A DNA stretch of 64,000 nt. Origin: Eleftheria terrae. Lineage in GTDB: Bacteria > Pseudomonadota > Gammaproteobacteria > Burkholderiales > Burkholderiaceae_C. Of this stretch, positions 39,252-48,546 are shown piece by piece (the stretch's first letter is position 1; each line of letters opens with the position of its first letter). The DNA is taken from assembly GCF_030419005.1 (NCBI RefSeq), contig NZ_CP106951.1, positions 4,216,001 through 4,280,000 of the forward strand, in the 5' to 3' direction. Under the pieces are notes generated by a model. The model searched no databases. It was not told where the DNA came from and saw only the letters and a program-made list of their open reading frames with translations. The position numbers and the translations under genes were made by a program.

Positions 39252-39527
39252 CTAGAGCACCACCTTCACCATCGGATGCGACGACAGCGTCCGGTACAGC
39301 TCGTCGAGCTGCTCGCGGCTGGTGGCGGTGACGGTGATGGTCAGGCCCAGGTAGTTGGCCCCCTTGCTGGGGCGCATCTCGATGCCGGAGGGGTCGAAGG
39401 CCGGGTCGAAGCGAGCGGCCACCTCGGCGATGGCTTGCGCGAAGCCGTCGACGTTGGCGCCCATCACCTTGATCGGGAACTGGCTGGGGTACTCGATGAG
39501 CGACTGCTCGGGAGGGATTTCATTCAT
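39252..39527 (-). CDS. YbeD/DUF493 family protein
   Basis: 91 residues. It has the small alpha/beta fold of the YbeD family: IEYPSQFPIKVMGAN, a central SKGANYLGLTITVTATS, and the end SSHPMVKVVL. The family lies between dacA and lipB in many proteobacteria and is thought to be regulatory; the function is not established. The start at 39527 overlaps the stop of the transaminase gene (ATGA). Confidence 0.9.
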   Translation of the reverse strand: MNEIPPEQSLIEYPSQFPIKVMGANVDGFAQAIAEVAARFDPAFDPSGIEMRPSKGANYLGLTITVTATSREQLDELYRTLSSHPMVKVVL

Positions 39528-40411
39528 AGGGACTGCTCCGCTTTGGCCCGCTGGTAGGCCTCGTACAGGCGGGCATAGATGGGGCCGGGTTTGCCTTTTC
39601 CAGCCCCGTGGCCGACCGGTTCGCCGTCCAGGCGCGTGACCGGCAACACTTCCTTGGTGGCGGACGACAGGAAAATCTCGTCGGCGCTGTTCACCTCGGT
39701 CTCCGAGATGGGCCGCAGGTTGAAGCCGATGTTCAGCTCGTCGCACAGCTCGGCGATCAGCCCATAGCGTATGCCTTCGAGCACATGCTCGCTTTTCGGC
39801 GGGCCGAGCACCGCGCCTTCGTGCACGATCCAGACGTTGCTCGACGAGGCCTCGGTCAGGAAGCCGTCGCGGAACAAGATGGTTTCGGCTGCGCCCTGGT
39901 CGGCCGAGATCTGCCGCGCCAGCACATTGCCCAGCAGCGAGGTCGACTTGACGTCGCCGCGCTGCCAGCGGAAGTCGCGCGCACTGATGCAGGCCACGCC
40001 CTGGCGGCGCTGCTCGGTGCTGGCCGGCCGCAACGGGCTGATCATCATGAACACGGTGGGCGTCAGGCCCTCCAGCATCACATGCTCGCGCAGCGCGACG
40101 CCGCGCGTCACCTGCAGGTAGACCAGGTGGTCGGGCGCATCGGAGTGCGAGGCCTGCTCCGTCACCAGGCGGCGCATGCGCTCCAGCCATTCGACTTCGG
40201 TGTGCGGGTTCGGGATGCGCACCTTGGCCAGCGAACGCTCCAGCCGCGACAGGTGCTCCTGGAACCGGAACAGGCGCTGGCCGTAGACCGGGATCACCTC
40301 GTAGACGCCGTCGCCGAAGATGAATCCGCGGTCGAGCACCGACACTTTCGCGTCGCACAGGCGCAGGTACTCGCCGTTGAGGTAACACAGGCTGTCGGGC
40401 AGGGCTTGCAT
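39524..40411 (-). CDS. D-amino-acid transaminase (fold IV PLP enzyme)
   Basis: 295 residues. Fold type IV features are clear: LDRGFIFGDGVYEVIPVY at the start, the PLP lysine in RGDVKSTSLLGNVLA, and FRDGFLTEASSSNVWIV. The enzyme interconverts D-alanine and D-glutamate with 2-oxoacids, which supplies cell-wall D-amino acids. It lies between dacC (40 bases upstream) and the DUF493 gene (ATGA overlap), so the group is one operon. GAGG lies just before the ATG at 40411. Confidence 0.92.
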   Translation of the reverse strand: MQALPDSLCYLNGEYLRLCDAKVSVLDRGFIFGDGVYEVIPVYGQRLFRFQEHLSRLERSLAKVRIPNPHTEVEWLERMRRLVTEQASHSDAPDHLVYLQVTRGVALREHVMLEGLTPTVFMMISPLRPASTEQRRQGVACISARDFRWQRGDVKSTSLLGNVLARQISADQGAAETILFRDGFLTEASSSNVWIVHEGAVLGPPKSEHVLEGIRYGLIAELCDELNIGFNLRPISETEVNSADEIFLSSATKEVLPVTRLDGEPVGHGAGKGKPGPIYARLYEAYQRAKAEQSL

Positions 40412-40451
40412 CGTCGCCTCCTCAGCGGGCTCGGCGCCCGCACCGCGCAGG

Positions 40452-41612
40452 TTACTTGATCCAGAGCCGGATGGCATCCCAGGCGCGCCCGAAAATGCCG
40501 CTCTCCTCCACGGGTTCGAGCACCACCAGCGGCGCTTCCGCCACCACGGTGTTGCCCGAGGTCACCTTCAGCTTGCCGACGGCCTGGCCCTTGGTCAGCG
40601 GGGCCACCAGCGGGTCGACCCGCTCGATCTGGGTCTTGATCTTGTCCGCATCGCCCTTGGGCACGGTCACGAAGATGGGCTGGGCGCTGCCCAGCTTCAC
40701 CTCGGAGGACTCGCCCTTCCACACTTGCGGCGTCGCAATCGGCTTGCCCGGCTCGAACAGCTTCAGCGTGTCGAAGGCGCCATAGCCCCAGTTGAGCAGC
40801 TTCTGGCTCTCGTTGGCGCGCGTCTCCATCGAGGAGGTGTTGAGCACCACGCTGAGCAGCCGGCGCTTGCCGTTCGGCAGGTCGCGCTGGGCGGAGGCCA
40901 CCAGGCAGTAGCCGGCCGACGCGGTGTGGCCGGTCTTCATGCCGTCCACGCTGGGATCACGGCGCAGCAGCAGGTTGCGGTTGGGCTGGGTGATGTTGTT
41001 GAACTTGAATTCGCGCAGCGAATACAGCGGATAGAACTCGGGAAAGTCGGTGATGATGTGCGAGGCCAGCGTCGCCAAGTCGCGCGCGGTCGTCACATGG
41101 CCCGGCTCGGTGATGCCGGTGACGTTCTTGAACACCGTCTTCTTCAGGCCCATGCGCTGGGCCTCGCGGTTCATCAGCACCACGAAGTTCTCGACGCTGC
41201 CGGCGACGCCCTCGGCCAGCGCCACCGAGGCATCGTTGCCCGACACCACGATCATGCCCTTGAGCAGGTCGTCCACCGACACCTGCATGCGCGGCTCGAT
41301 GAACATCACCGACGCGCCGCCCTTGCGCTCGTCCCAGGCCCGCACCGACACCGGCAGCAGCTGTTCACGCGAGAGCTTCTTCTCGCGGATGGCGCCAAAG
41401 ACGACATAGGCCGTCATCAGCTTGGTCAGCGAGGCCGGGTCGGCCGCAGCGTCGGGCTCGCGGGCGGCCAGCACCTGGCGGCTCGTCATGTCCAGCAGCA
41501 GGTAGGACTTGGCCGCCACCTCGGGCGGCTGCAGCGCTTGCGCCTGCACGGCCGCGGTGGTGGTCAGGCTCAGGGTCAGAGCCAGGCATACAGCAAATAC
41601 TCGTCGTTTCAT
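40452..41612 (-). CDS. dacC: D-alanyl-D-alanine carboxypeptidase (PBP5/6 type)
   Basis: 386 residues. A signal peptide ends at VQAQA (about residue 25). Active-site motifs are SLTK (S61-K64), SGN (about 124-126) and KTG (in DGMKTGHTA). The C-terminal part has the PBP5 stalk and a final amphipathic helix (FGRAWDAIRLWIK) that binds the inner membrane. The protein trims the last D-alanine from peptidoglycan stems in the periplasm. It begins an operon with the D-amino-acid transaminase and DUF493 genes. The choice of dacC over dacA is arbitrary. Confidence 0.94.
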   Translation of the reverse strand: MKRRVFAVCLALTLSLTTTAAVQAQALQPPEVAAKSYLLLDMTSRQVLAAREPDAAADPASLTKLMTAYVVFGAIREKKLSREQLLPVSVRAWDERKGGASVMFIEPRMQVSVDDLLKGMIVVSGNDASVALAEGVAGSVENFVVLMNREAQRMGLKKTVFKNVTGITEPGHVTTARDLATLASHIITDFPEFYPLYSLREFKFNNITQPNRNLLLRRDPSVDGMKTGHTASAGYCLVASAQRDLPNGKRRLLSVVLNTSSMETRANESQKLLNWGYGAFDTLKLFEPGKPIATPQVWKGESSEVKLGSAQPIFVTVPKGDADKIKTQIERVDPLVAPLTKGQAVGKLKVTSGNTVVAEAPLVVLEPVEESGIFGRAWDAIRLWIK

Positions 41613-41646
41613 GCAATCGAATCAGTCAGTGGCGGCACGCGACGCT

Positions 41647-42255
41647 TCAGGCCAGGTCGCGTGCCACCAGGTTCTTCAGCAGGGGCAGTTGCCCGTGAAA
41701 GAAGTGGCCGACGCCGGGCACCACGATCACCGGCAAGTTCTGCGGGCGCGCCCAATCGAGGGTCGCGGCCAGCGGCACCACGTCGTCCTGCTCGCCGTGG
41801 ATCACCAGCGTGTGTTCAGGCACCGCCGCCACGGCGAAGTTCCGTGTCGCAGGGCCCACCAGCACCAGGTGGCGCACGCGATCGTGCCCCAGCCGCGCGG
41901 CTGCCTGTGACGCGACGTAAGCACCAAAGGAGAAGCCGGCCAGCGCCAGCGCCTCGCCGTCCTGCACGTGATGGGCGATGACGGCCGCCATGTCGTCGAT
42001 CTCGCCGCGGCCTTCGTCCCACTGGCCGGCCGAGCCGCCAATGCCGCGGAAGTTGAAGCGCACCGTGCGCCAGCCACGCTGCAGGAAGGCCCGCGCGACG
42101 GTTTGCACCACCTTGTTGTCCATGGTGCCGCCATGCAGCGGGTGGGGGTGCGCAATGACGGCCAGGCCCACCGCTGGACCCGCGGGCAGGTCGAGGGCGC
42201 ATTCGATCGGGCCGGCCGGGCCGTCGATGCTCTGGCGAACGGTCTGGGAATTCAT
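41647..42255 (-). CDS. Alpha/beta hydrolase (CocE/NonD-like small hydrolase)
   Basis: 202 residues. The first block is VIAHPHPLHGGTMDNKV, then TVRFNFRGIGGSAG. The nucleophile is the serine of GFSFGAYVA, the aspartate lies in GEQDDVVP, and the histidine in GVGHFFHG. This group is common in betaproteobacteria, but substrates are unknown. It is followed on the same strand by dacC, 34 bases away, and lies four bases from the upstream ferredoxin gene. Confidence 0.88.
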   Translation of the reverse strand: MNSQTVRQSIDGPAGPIECALDLPAGPAVGLAVIAHPHPLHGGTMDNKVVQTVARAFLQRGWRTVRFNFRGIGGSAGQWDEGRGEIDDMAAVIAHHVQDGEALALAGFSFGAYVASQAAARLGHDRVRHLVLVGPATRNFAVAAVPEHTLVIHGEQDDVVPLAATLDWARPQNLPVIVVPGVGHFFHGQLPLLKNLVARDLA

Positions 42256-42259
42256 GCGG

Positions 42260-42586
42260 TCAGCGGCCCACGCCGGGCGGCACCAGCAGCCGTTCGACGA
42301 CCTGGCCGTTCTTCAGGTGCGACTCGACGATCTCGTCGATGTCGCTGCTGTCGACATAGGTGTACCAGACCGCCTCGGGGTAGACCACGGCCACCGGGCC
42401 GGCCGCGCAACGGTCAAGGCAGCCCGCCTTGTTGACGCGCACCTTGCCGGCGCCGGCCAGGCCTTCGGCCTTCACGCGCGCCTTGCAGTGCTCGAAGCCC
42501 TGCTGGGCCTGGTGGGCTGCGCAGCAGTCGGCGCCGTTGTCGCGCTGGTTGAGGCAGAAGAAGATGTGGCGCTCGTAATAGCTCAT
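42260..42586 (-). CDS. Thioredoxin-like [2Fe-2S] ferredoxin
   Basis: 108 residues. Cluster cysteines are at C11 (FFCLNQRD), C21/C22 (GADCCAA), and C56 and C60 (KAGCLDRC), the spacing of the thioredoxin-fold [2Fe-2S] family also seen in NuoE-like proteins. There is no export signal, so it is a cytoplasmic electron carrier. The partner is unknown. It begins at 42586 and is followed four bases later by the alpha/beta hydrolase gene. Confidence 0.92.
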   Translation of the reverse strand: MSYYERHIFFCLNQRDNGADCCAAHQAQQGFEHCKARVKAEGLAGAGKVRVNKAGCLDRCAAGPVAVVYPEAVWYTYVDSSDIDEIVESHLKNGQVVERLLVPPGVGR

Positions 42587-42692
42587 GCACGGATTCTAGG
42601 GCGAGGGCGCTGCCCCGACGGCGCGGCAGCACAGGGCGCCCCGGGCGGCGCAGGGGCTCCCTGGCGCGGTGCCTCGCTGCCGCCGCGGCGGC

Positions 42693-43802
42693 TCACTGCG
42701 GCCGCGGGCTGCGGCTCAGCACACGGGCCAGCAGGTAGGCCAGCGCAACATACGGCCACAACCAGCCGACCCACTGTGCCAGGCCGTGGAAGCGGATGAA
42801 GCGGCCCTGCTCCCAGCCCTGCAGGCTGGACGCGAAGTAGGGATCGGCCGGCGCGGCATTGACCAGCACCATCATGGCCGCAATCAGCAGGGCACCGATG
42901 GCGGCACCCAGGCGCGGCGGCACGAACACCAGCACGAGGGCTGCTCCTGCGCCGACCACCCAGCCGAGCGGCGCCGACTGCGTCACCCATGCGGTGGCAT
43001 GCGAGGGCCCGAAGTTGAGGGTGGTCGACAGCGTCGTGGCGGCCAGGCCCAGCACCACCGCACCGAGCACCAGCAGGCCGCGCCGCCAGGTGGGCGGCGA
43101 CACGGTGAAGGCAAGCAGGCAGGGCGCCATCAACCCCATCGCGACGGTGATCAGCTCATAGCCCGGGGTGAGCACCTCGAAGCCCGGCGGCTCCAGTTGC
43201 AGGGCCCAGGCTTCCAGCGGGGTGTCGATCAGCCATTGCTGCAGCAGCTCGTGCAGGCGCAGTGCGACATGGCCCAGGCCCAGCGGCACCGGTGTCGGAA
43301 AGAGCAGGGCGGCCGGCCACAGCAGCAGCAGCGCGAGGCCGCCGGCGCTCTGCGGGATGAACCAGCGATCGCGCAGCGTCTGCCAGCGGCCCATCCAGCC
43401 CAGCGCTGCCAGCAGCAGCACGAACAGTGCGCCGGCCAGCGTGCCGAGGGTGTTCAGGCCCCAGTCGACGTTCGACGGCACGCGCGAAGGCAGGTAGTTC
43501 TGCAGCACCTCGAGCGTGCCGGAGAGCAGCGCACCCAGCGCCGTCGCCAGCAGCACCGCGGCGACCCGGTGGGCACCGCTGCGCAGCAGGGCGCCGCACA
43601 GCAGCCCGCCCAGCGGCATGTAGCCGAGCAGGTTGGAGACCAGGTCGAAGGTGGTCCACCAGCGCGGCCACGGCAAAGTGATGAAGGCCCACGGACTGAC
43701 GCCCGGCACCTGCCAGTCGGTGAAGGGGTAGAGGCTCGCGTAGGCCACCAGCGCCGCATAGGCGGAGGCCAGGGGAACGAGCGAACTCCGGTGGCGCGCC
43801 AT
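42693..43802 (-). CDS. VanZ-like membrane protein
   Basis: 369 residues with about nine membrane helices. The N-terminal third matches VanZ-like domains (YASLYPFTDW, then SNLLGYMPLGGLL and LEVLQNYLPSRVPSNVDWGLN). The C-terminal part has an extra set of helices. VanZ proteins include a teicoplanin-resistance factor, but the biochemical role of this family is unsettled. It follows the CopD/HemJ-like gene by 13 bases and is probably co-transcribed with it. Confidence 0.88.
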   Translation of the reverse strand: MARHRSSLVPLASAYAALVAYASLYPFTDWQVPGVSPWAFITLPWPRWWTTFDLVSNLLGYMPLGGLLCGALLRSGAHRVAAVLLATALGALLSGTLEVLQNYLPSRVPSNVDWGLNTLGTLAGALFVLLLAALGWMGRWQTLRDRWFIPQSAGGLALLLLWPAALLFPTPVPLGLGHVALRLHELLQQWLIDTPLEAWALQLEPPGFEVLTPGYELITVAMGLMAPCLLAFTVSPPTWRRGLLVLGAVVLGLAATTLSTTLNFGPSHATAWVTQSAPLGWVVGAGAALVLVFVPPRLGAAIGALLIAAMMVLVNAAPADPYFASSLQGWEQGRFIRFHGLAQWVGWLWPYVALAYLLARVLSRSPRPQ

Positions 43803-43815
43803 CCGCGGGGCGGCT

Positions 43816-44247
43816 TCAGAAGGGCTTGACCACCACCAGCACCACCGCGAGCAGCAGGCCCAGCACCGGTGCTTCGTTGAACCAGCGGAACCAGGTGTGG
43901 CTGCGGCGGTTGCTCAGCTGCTCGAACTCGCGCAGCAGGCGGCGGCAGTAGTGGTGGTAGCCGACCAGTGCCACGACGATGGCCAGCTTGGCGTGCAGCC
44001 AGCCATTGCCGCTGCCCCCGCGGCCGATGCCGTAGTAGAGCCACAGCCACAGGCCGAAGCCCAGCGCGGGTACCATCAGCAGGCTCATGAAGCGGTAGAG
44101 CTTGTGGGCCATCAGCAGCAGGCGTTCACGCTCGGCATGGCTGTCGGGCGGCACCATCGCCAGGTTCACGAAGATGCGCGGCAGGTAGAACAGGCCGGCG
44201 AACCAGCTGGCCACGAAGACGATGTGCAGGGCTTTGATCCAGAGCAT
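43816..44247 (-). CDS. HemJ/CopD-family membrane protein, possible protoporphyrinogen oxidase
   Basis: 143 residues with four membrane helices. It resembles HemJ: MLWIKALHIVFVASWFAGLF at the N-terminus (conserved histidine at position 8) and WLHAKLAIVVALVGYHHYC in the third helix. HemJ oxidises protoporphyrinogen IX to protoporphyrin IX in haem synthesis. The neighbouring hemB gene, in the opposite direction, supports that assignment, but annotators often call the same proteins CopD-like. The HemJ-typical FVYH motif reads FVNL here. The ATG at 44247 is chosen; a frame extending to 44421 runs through the candidate small RNA. Confidence 0.7.
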   Translation of the reverse strand: MLWIKALHIVFVASWFAGLFYLPRIFVNLAMVPPDSHAERERLLLMAHKLYRFMSLLMVPALGFGLWLWLYYGIGRGGSGNGWLHAKLAIVVALVGYHHYCRRLLREFEQLSNRRSHTWFRWFNEAPVLGLLLAVVLVVVKPF

Positions 44248-44302
44248 CGGCGGATGATAGCCAGCACCGCGAAGGCCGGTGGCCACAGCCCGATGCCAGG
44301 CC

Positions 44303-44336
44303 CAAAAGAAAGAGCCCCAGTCCGGGGACTGGGGCT
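44303..44336 (-). terminator. Rho-independent terminator at the end of the candidate small RNA
   Basis: A 10-base perfect stem, AGCCCCAGTC with GACTGGGGCT (44313-44336, 4-base loop), is followed on the minus strand by CTTTCTTTTGGG. No protein gene on the minus strand ends here, so the terminator itself argues for a short transcript starting within the next 200 bases to the right. Confidence 0.8.
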
Positions 44337-44421
44337 GCAAAGCCTTAACGCTGTCATCACGGTAAGGCACCTGCTCAGGGAGGAAAAGCAGGGAATGAAC
44401 GTCATGCGACGTATCATTCAC
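44303..44421 (-). ncRNA. Candidate small RNA with four hairpins and a CU-rich loop, antisense to the hemB upstream region
   Basis: Read on the minus strand, about 115 bases fold as: stem-loop 1 (44393-44419; GAATGA and ACGTC arms around GCAT, one bulged T), stem-loop 2 (44370-44392; CCTGCT/AGCAGG with loop TTTCCTCCCTG, which contains an anti-Shine-Dalgarno TCCTCCC), stem-loop 3 (44342-44368; GCCTTA/TAAGGC) and a terminator (44313-44336; AGCCCCAGTC/GACTGGGGCT then CTTTCTTTTGGG). TAAAGT at 44432-44427 is a possible -10 box placing the start near 44420. A CU-rich loop facing ribosome-binding sites is typical of mRNA-blocking small RNAs. No RNA family is assigned. Confidence 0.6.
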
Positions 44422-44444
44422 ATGTAACTTTACCAGAACACAGC

Positions 44445-45532
<1,088 letters not shown>

Positions 45533-45541
45533 GATCCGCCG

Positions 45542-46660
45542 ATGCGCGTCTTTCATGTCGGTGCCCGCTTCACCGAGCTGCCGGGGCTGCCCGCGCAGCC
45601 GCCGGAGCAGGGCTACCTGTGGATCGGTACCTCCCGCGAGGAGTTCGAGCTCGACATCGGGCCCATCCAGTCCTTCCTGCAGCAGTGGGCGGGCGGTGCG
45701 CTGGTGGACCTGCACATCTCCGACCTGCTGAACCGGCAGCTGCCCTCGCACTTCGACTACACCTCCTGGTACGACCTGCTGGTGTTCCGCCGGCTGGCGG
45801 CCGGCAGCGTCTCCAGTGCGCTGCCGGCCGCCGATGAGCAGCCCGGCTCGCTGGCCGGTGCGCAGCAGGTGCTGCAGGCCATCGACACGAGCGCGGTGGG
45901 CTTTGCGGTGTTCGACCGCCTGCTGCTCACCGTGCACCCCGGTGCCTGCCAGGTGTGGGACAGCTTCATCAGCCGGCTGGCGCAGATGGGCCAGGCCGGC
46001 GGCAACGGTGCGCCGGCCGATGGCCGCGGCGCCTCGGCCCGCCTGCCCACCAGCCCGGACGACCAGATGCTGCGCATGGTCAACCAGATGGTGGACAGCT
46101 ACCTCGAGCTGCGCCGGCTGCTGACGAAGCAGCTGGGCTTGCTGCAGCGGGCGCTGCTCGACCCGCGCGGGCGCTTTCGCAGCTGGCAGGTGCTGCTGGA
46201 CTGGCGCAATGCGCTGCACCTGCTGGAGGACATCTGCGAAGACCAGCGCAGCGCGGCGCTGGAATGGATCGACACCTTCGAGGAGCGACCGGCCCCCGGC
46301 GACAGCAGCAGCCGCCGCGAGCGCGACCTGCTGCGGGTGCGCTCGCGCGACGTGGTCGAGCACATCGAGCGGGTGCTGGGCCATGTGCGGCGGCTGGAGA
46401 GCTCCGCCGAAGGCGCGGTGCAGATCCATTTCTCGGCGCAAAGCAACCGCACCAACGAGATCATGCGCACGCTGACGGTGCTGACGGCCATCTTCCTGCC
46501 GCTCAACCTGATCACCGGCATCTTCGGCATGAACTTCGACTTCCTGCCGCTGATCCACAGCAGCTCCGGCTTCTGGGCCGCCGCCATCATCATGCTGCTG
46601 GTCGGCGCGGGCCTGGGCCTCTTCTTCTGGCGCAAGCGCTACCTGGGCACGCACGGCTGA
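45542..46660 (+). CDS. CorA-family divalent metal transporter
   Basis: 372 residues. The long cytoplasmic N-terminal domain is followed by two C-terminal membrane helices. The signature GMN lies just after the first helix (ITGIFGMNFDFLP, about residues 324-336), and the last helix ends FFWRKRYLG. CorA proteins form pentameric magnesium/cobalt channels, and ZntB-like members export zinc. This one has a low-identity N-terminal half, so the ion is not certain. It follows hemB by nine bases and is probably in the same transcript. Confidence 0.9.
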   Translation: MRVFHVGARFTELPGLPAQPPEQGYLWIGTSREEFELDIGPIQSFLQQWAGGALVDLHISDLLNRQLPSHFDYTSWYDLLVFRRLAAGSVSSALPAADEQPGSLAGAQQVLQAIDTSAVGFAVFDRLLLTVHPGACQVWDSFISRLAQMGQAGGNGAPADGRGASARLPTSPDDQMLRMVNQMVDSYLELRRLLTKQLGLLQRALLDPRGRFRSWQVLLDWRNALHLLEDICEDQRSAALEWIDTFEERPAPGDSSSRRERDLLRVRSRDVVEHIERVLGHVRRLESSAEGAVQIHFSAQSNRTNEIMRTLTVLTAIFLPLNLITGIFGMNFDFLPLIHSSSGFWAAAIIMLLVGAGLGLFFWRKRYLGTHG

Positions 46661-46671
46661 AGCCGGTGCGC

Positions 46672-47649
46672 TCAGGCCTCGGGCCAGCCGTCGGGCACCA
46701 CGAACCAGCGGTCGGCCTCGCGGCGCAGGTCGATGCCGGGCTGCAGGCGGGCCAGCAACTGCGCGCTGGGCCAGCGGCGCGCACCTGCCGGTGGCGCGCC
46801 GGACCACAGGCTGGCCACCATGTCGGGCAGTGCTTCGCGGGGGAGGGTCGGGACGGCTGCCGTCACCTCGGCCGGCGCCATCCAGCGGGCGCGGGGCAGC
46901 AGCAGGTAGTCGCCGGCCGGCAGCGCGTCGAGGTCCCGCCAGGGCAGCCAGCGGCCCTGCAGATGGTCCGGTGCCAGCAGGGCGCAGCGTGCCACCGGGC
47001 GGTCGTGGCGGTAGAACATCCAGCCGCGGGTGTAGGCCTGCGGCTGCCAGGCCACGTCTTGCCAGGGCGGTGGCGCAGGGTGGGCCAGCTGGCGCTCGAA
47101 CAGCTTGTGCAGCTTGGACGGCAGGGTTTCTGCCCGGTCGGGGCCGATGAAGTCGGCGGCACCGGCCTCCTCGCCGGTGGCGGTGCAGAGGAAGAACTTG
47201 ACCGCCAGTTCCCAGTGCAGGGCCTGGCCGTCACGGCTGTGCAGCAGGAAATCGATCTCGCCCAGGGTGGTGTGGTCCAGCCCCGGCAGGCTGCCGGGCG
47301 GATGGCGCAGCGGCAGGTTGGCCGCCACCAGCCGGTGGGTCGGGCCGTGGAGGAGGTAGAACTCCAGCAGCCGCTCCGCGTAGCGGCCGAGTGGCAGCCG
47401 CCGCGGTGCGGCTCCGGGGGTGGCGGGCAGGGCGCGTTCGGCAAGAAAGCGATGCAGGGCCTGCGGCTGTTGCCGCAGCTGCTGCAGCCAGTGGGCGATC
47501 TCGGCCTGCTGCCGGGCGTCGAAGCCTTGCACCGGGGCGCTGAAGCGGCCGTCGGTCAGCAGGGGCGGTGACAGCAGCAACCAGTGCAGGTCAGCCAGTG
47601 CGGCCGGGTCGCCACTGCTGCCGCTGGGCGGGCTGCTGCTGCCGGACAT
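46672..47649 (-). CDS. DUF1853 family protein, PD-(D/E)XK nuclease-like fold
   Basis: 325 residues. The core GEIDFLLHSRDGQALHWELA followed by VKFFL has the D ... ExK-like arrangement (E-D-E-K) of PD-(D/E)XK nucleases. There is no signal peptide or membrane helix. The family is of unknown function. It sits 21 bases after a family 4-type uracil-DNA glycosylase gene and in the same operon as rimI and tsaB, so a link with nucleic-acid repair is possible (inference). Confidence 0.8.
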   Translation of the reverse strand: MSGSSSPPSGSSGDPAALADLHWLLLSPPLLTDGRFSAPVQGFDARQQAEIAHWLQQLRQQPQALHRFLAERALPATPGAAPRRLPLGRYAERLLEFYLLHGPTHRLVAANLPLRHPPGSLPGLDHTTLGEIDFLLHSRDGQALHWELAVKFFLCTATGEEAGAADFIGPDRAETLPSKLHKLFERQLAHPAPPPWQDVAWQPQAYTRGWMFYRHDRPVARCALLAPDHLQGRWLPWRDLDALPAGDYLLLPRARWMAPAEVTAAVPTLPREALPDMVASLWSGAPPAGARRWPSAQLLARLQPGIDLRREADRWFVVPDGWPEA

Positions 47650-47670
47650 CGGCCGCCGTCTTTGCGGGCT

Positions 47671-48546
47671 TCAGCCCGCGCTGGCTGCGGCCGCGGTGTC
47701 GGCGGCCAGGCACAGGTCTTCCCAGGCCTTGGCCTTGTCCGGCAGGTTGCGCAGCAGATACGCCGGGTGGTAGGTGACGATCACCGGCACGCCGTGGTAG
47801 CGATGCACCCGGCCGCGCAGCCGGCCGATCGGCTCCCCGGTGCGCAGCAGCGACTGCACCGCGAAGCGGCCCATTGCCACGATGATCTTGGGCTGCACCA
47901 GCTCCACCTGGCGCTGCAGGAAAGGCTCGCACTGGGCGACTTCCTCCGGCTCCGGGTTGCGGTTGTGTGGCGGCCGGCATTTCAGCACGTTGGCGATGAA
48001 CACCTGGTGGGTCGACGGCGCCTCGCTGCGGGTCAGCGCCAGCGACCGCAGCATGTTGTCGAGCAGCTTGCCGGCCTGGCCGACGAAGGGCTCGCCCTTC
48101 AGGTCTTCCTGCTCGCCGGGCGCTTCGCCGACGATCATCCAGTCGGCCTGCTCATGGCCGACGCCGAACACCGTGTTGCGCCGGCCATTGCACAGCTTGC
48201 AGGCCTGGCAGCCGGCCACGGCCTCGCGCAGGGCCGGCCAGTCCATCTGCTCGACGCCGGTGGGGCGGCGCGCGTGCACCGCCACCGGGGCCACGGAGGC
48301 CGGGTCGGCGGTGGTCCGCGGTGGCACCTGCGGCGGCTCCTGGGTCGGCGTCTGCCGGGCCGCGGCCGGTGCCGCCGGGATGGCGGGGGCGGCGGCCTGC
48401 CGCGGCTGCGCCGGCGCCTCGGCCGGCGCGGCTTCGACAGCCGGTGCCTGCGGATGGCCTTCGTCGGCCGGGCCGGCGTCGCGCGGTTCCCAGGGCAGCA
48501 CGCCGATTTCCTTCAGCATGGCCAGCTGTCTCGGGTCCCAGCTCAT
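47671..48546 (-). CDS. Uracil-DNA glycosylase, family 4/5 type with Fe-S cluster
   Basis: 291 residues. The catalytic domain (about residues 95-290) has iron-sulfur cysteines in CQACKLC, the water-activating block GEAPGEQEDLKGEPFVGQAG, NVLKCRPPHNRNP and the C-terminal HPAYLLR. It removes uracil from DNA. Residues about 25-90 are an Ala/Pro-rich linker, an extension common in Burkholderiales. The ATG at 48546 overlaps the rimI stop (ATGA). Adjacent genes are rimI upstream and the DUF1853 gene downstream. Confidence 0.93.
   Translation of the reverse strand: MSWDPRQLAMLKEIGVLPWEPRDAGPADEGHPQAPAVEAAPAEAPAQPRQAAAPAIPAAPAAARQTPTQEPPQVPPRTTADPASVAPVAVHARRPTGVEQMDWPALREAVAGCQACKLCNGRRNTVFGVGHEQADWMIVGEAPGEQEDLKGEPFVGQAGKLLDNMLRSLALTRSEAPSTHQVFIANVLKCRPPHNRNPEPEEVAQCEPFLQRQVELVQPKIIVAMGRFAVQSLLRTGEPIGRLRGRVHRYHGVPVIVTYHPAYLLRNLPDKAKAWEDLCLAADTAAAASAG

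Noticed and set aside
44248..44421. Extension of the HemJ/CopD-like gene upstream to 44421.
   Set aside because: The extension would translate the hairpins and terminator of the candidate small RNA; the family N-terminus begins at the ATG at 44247.
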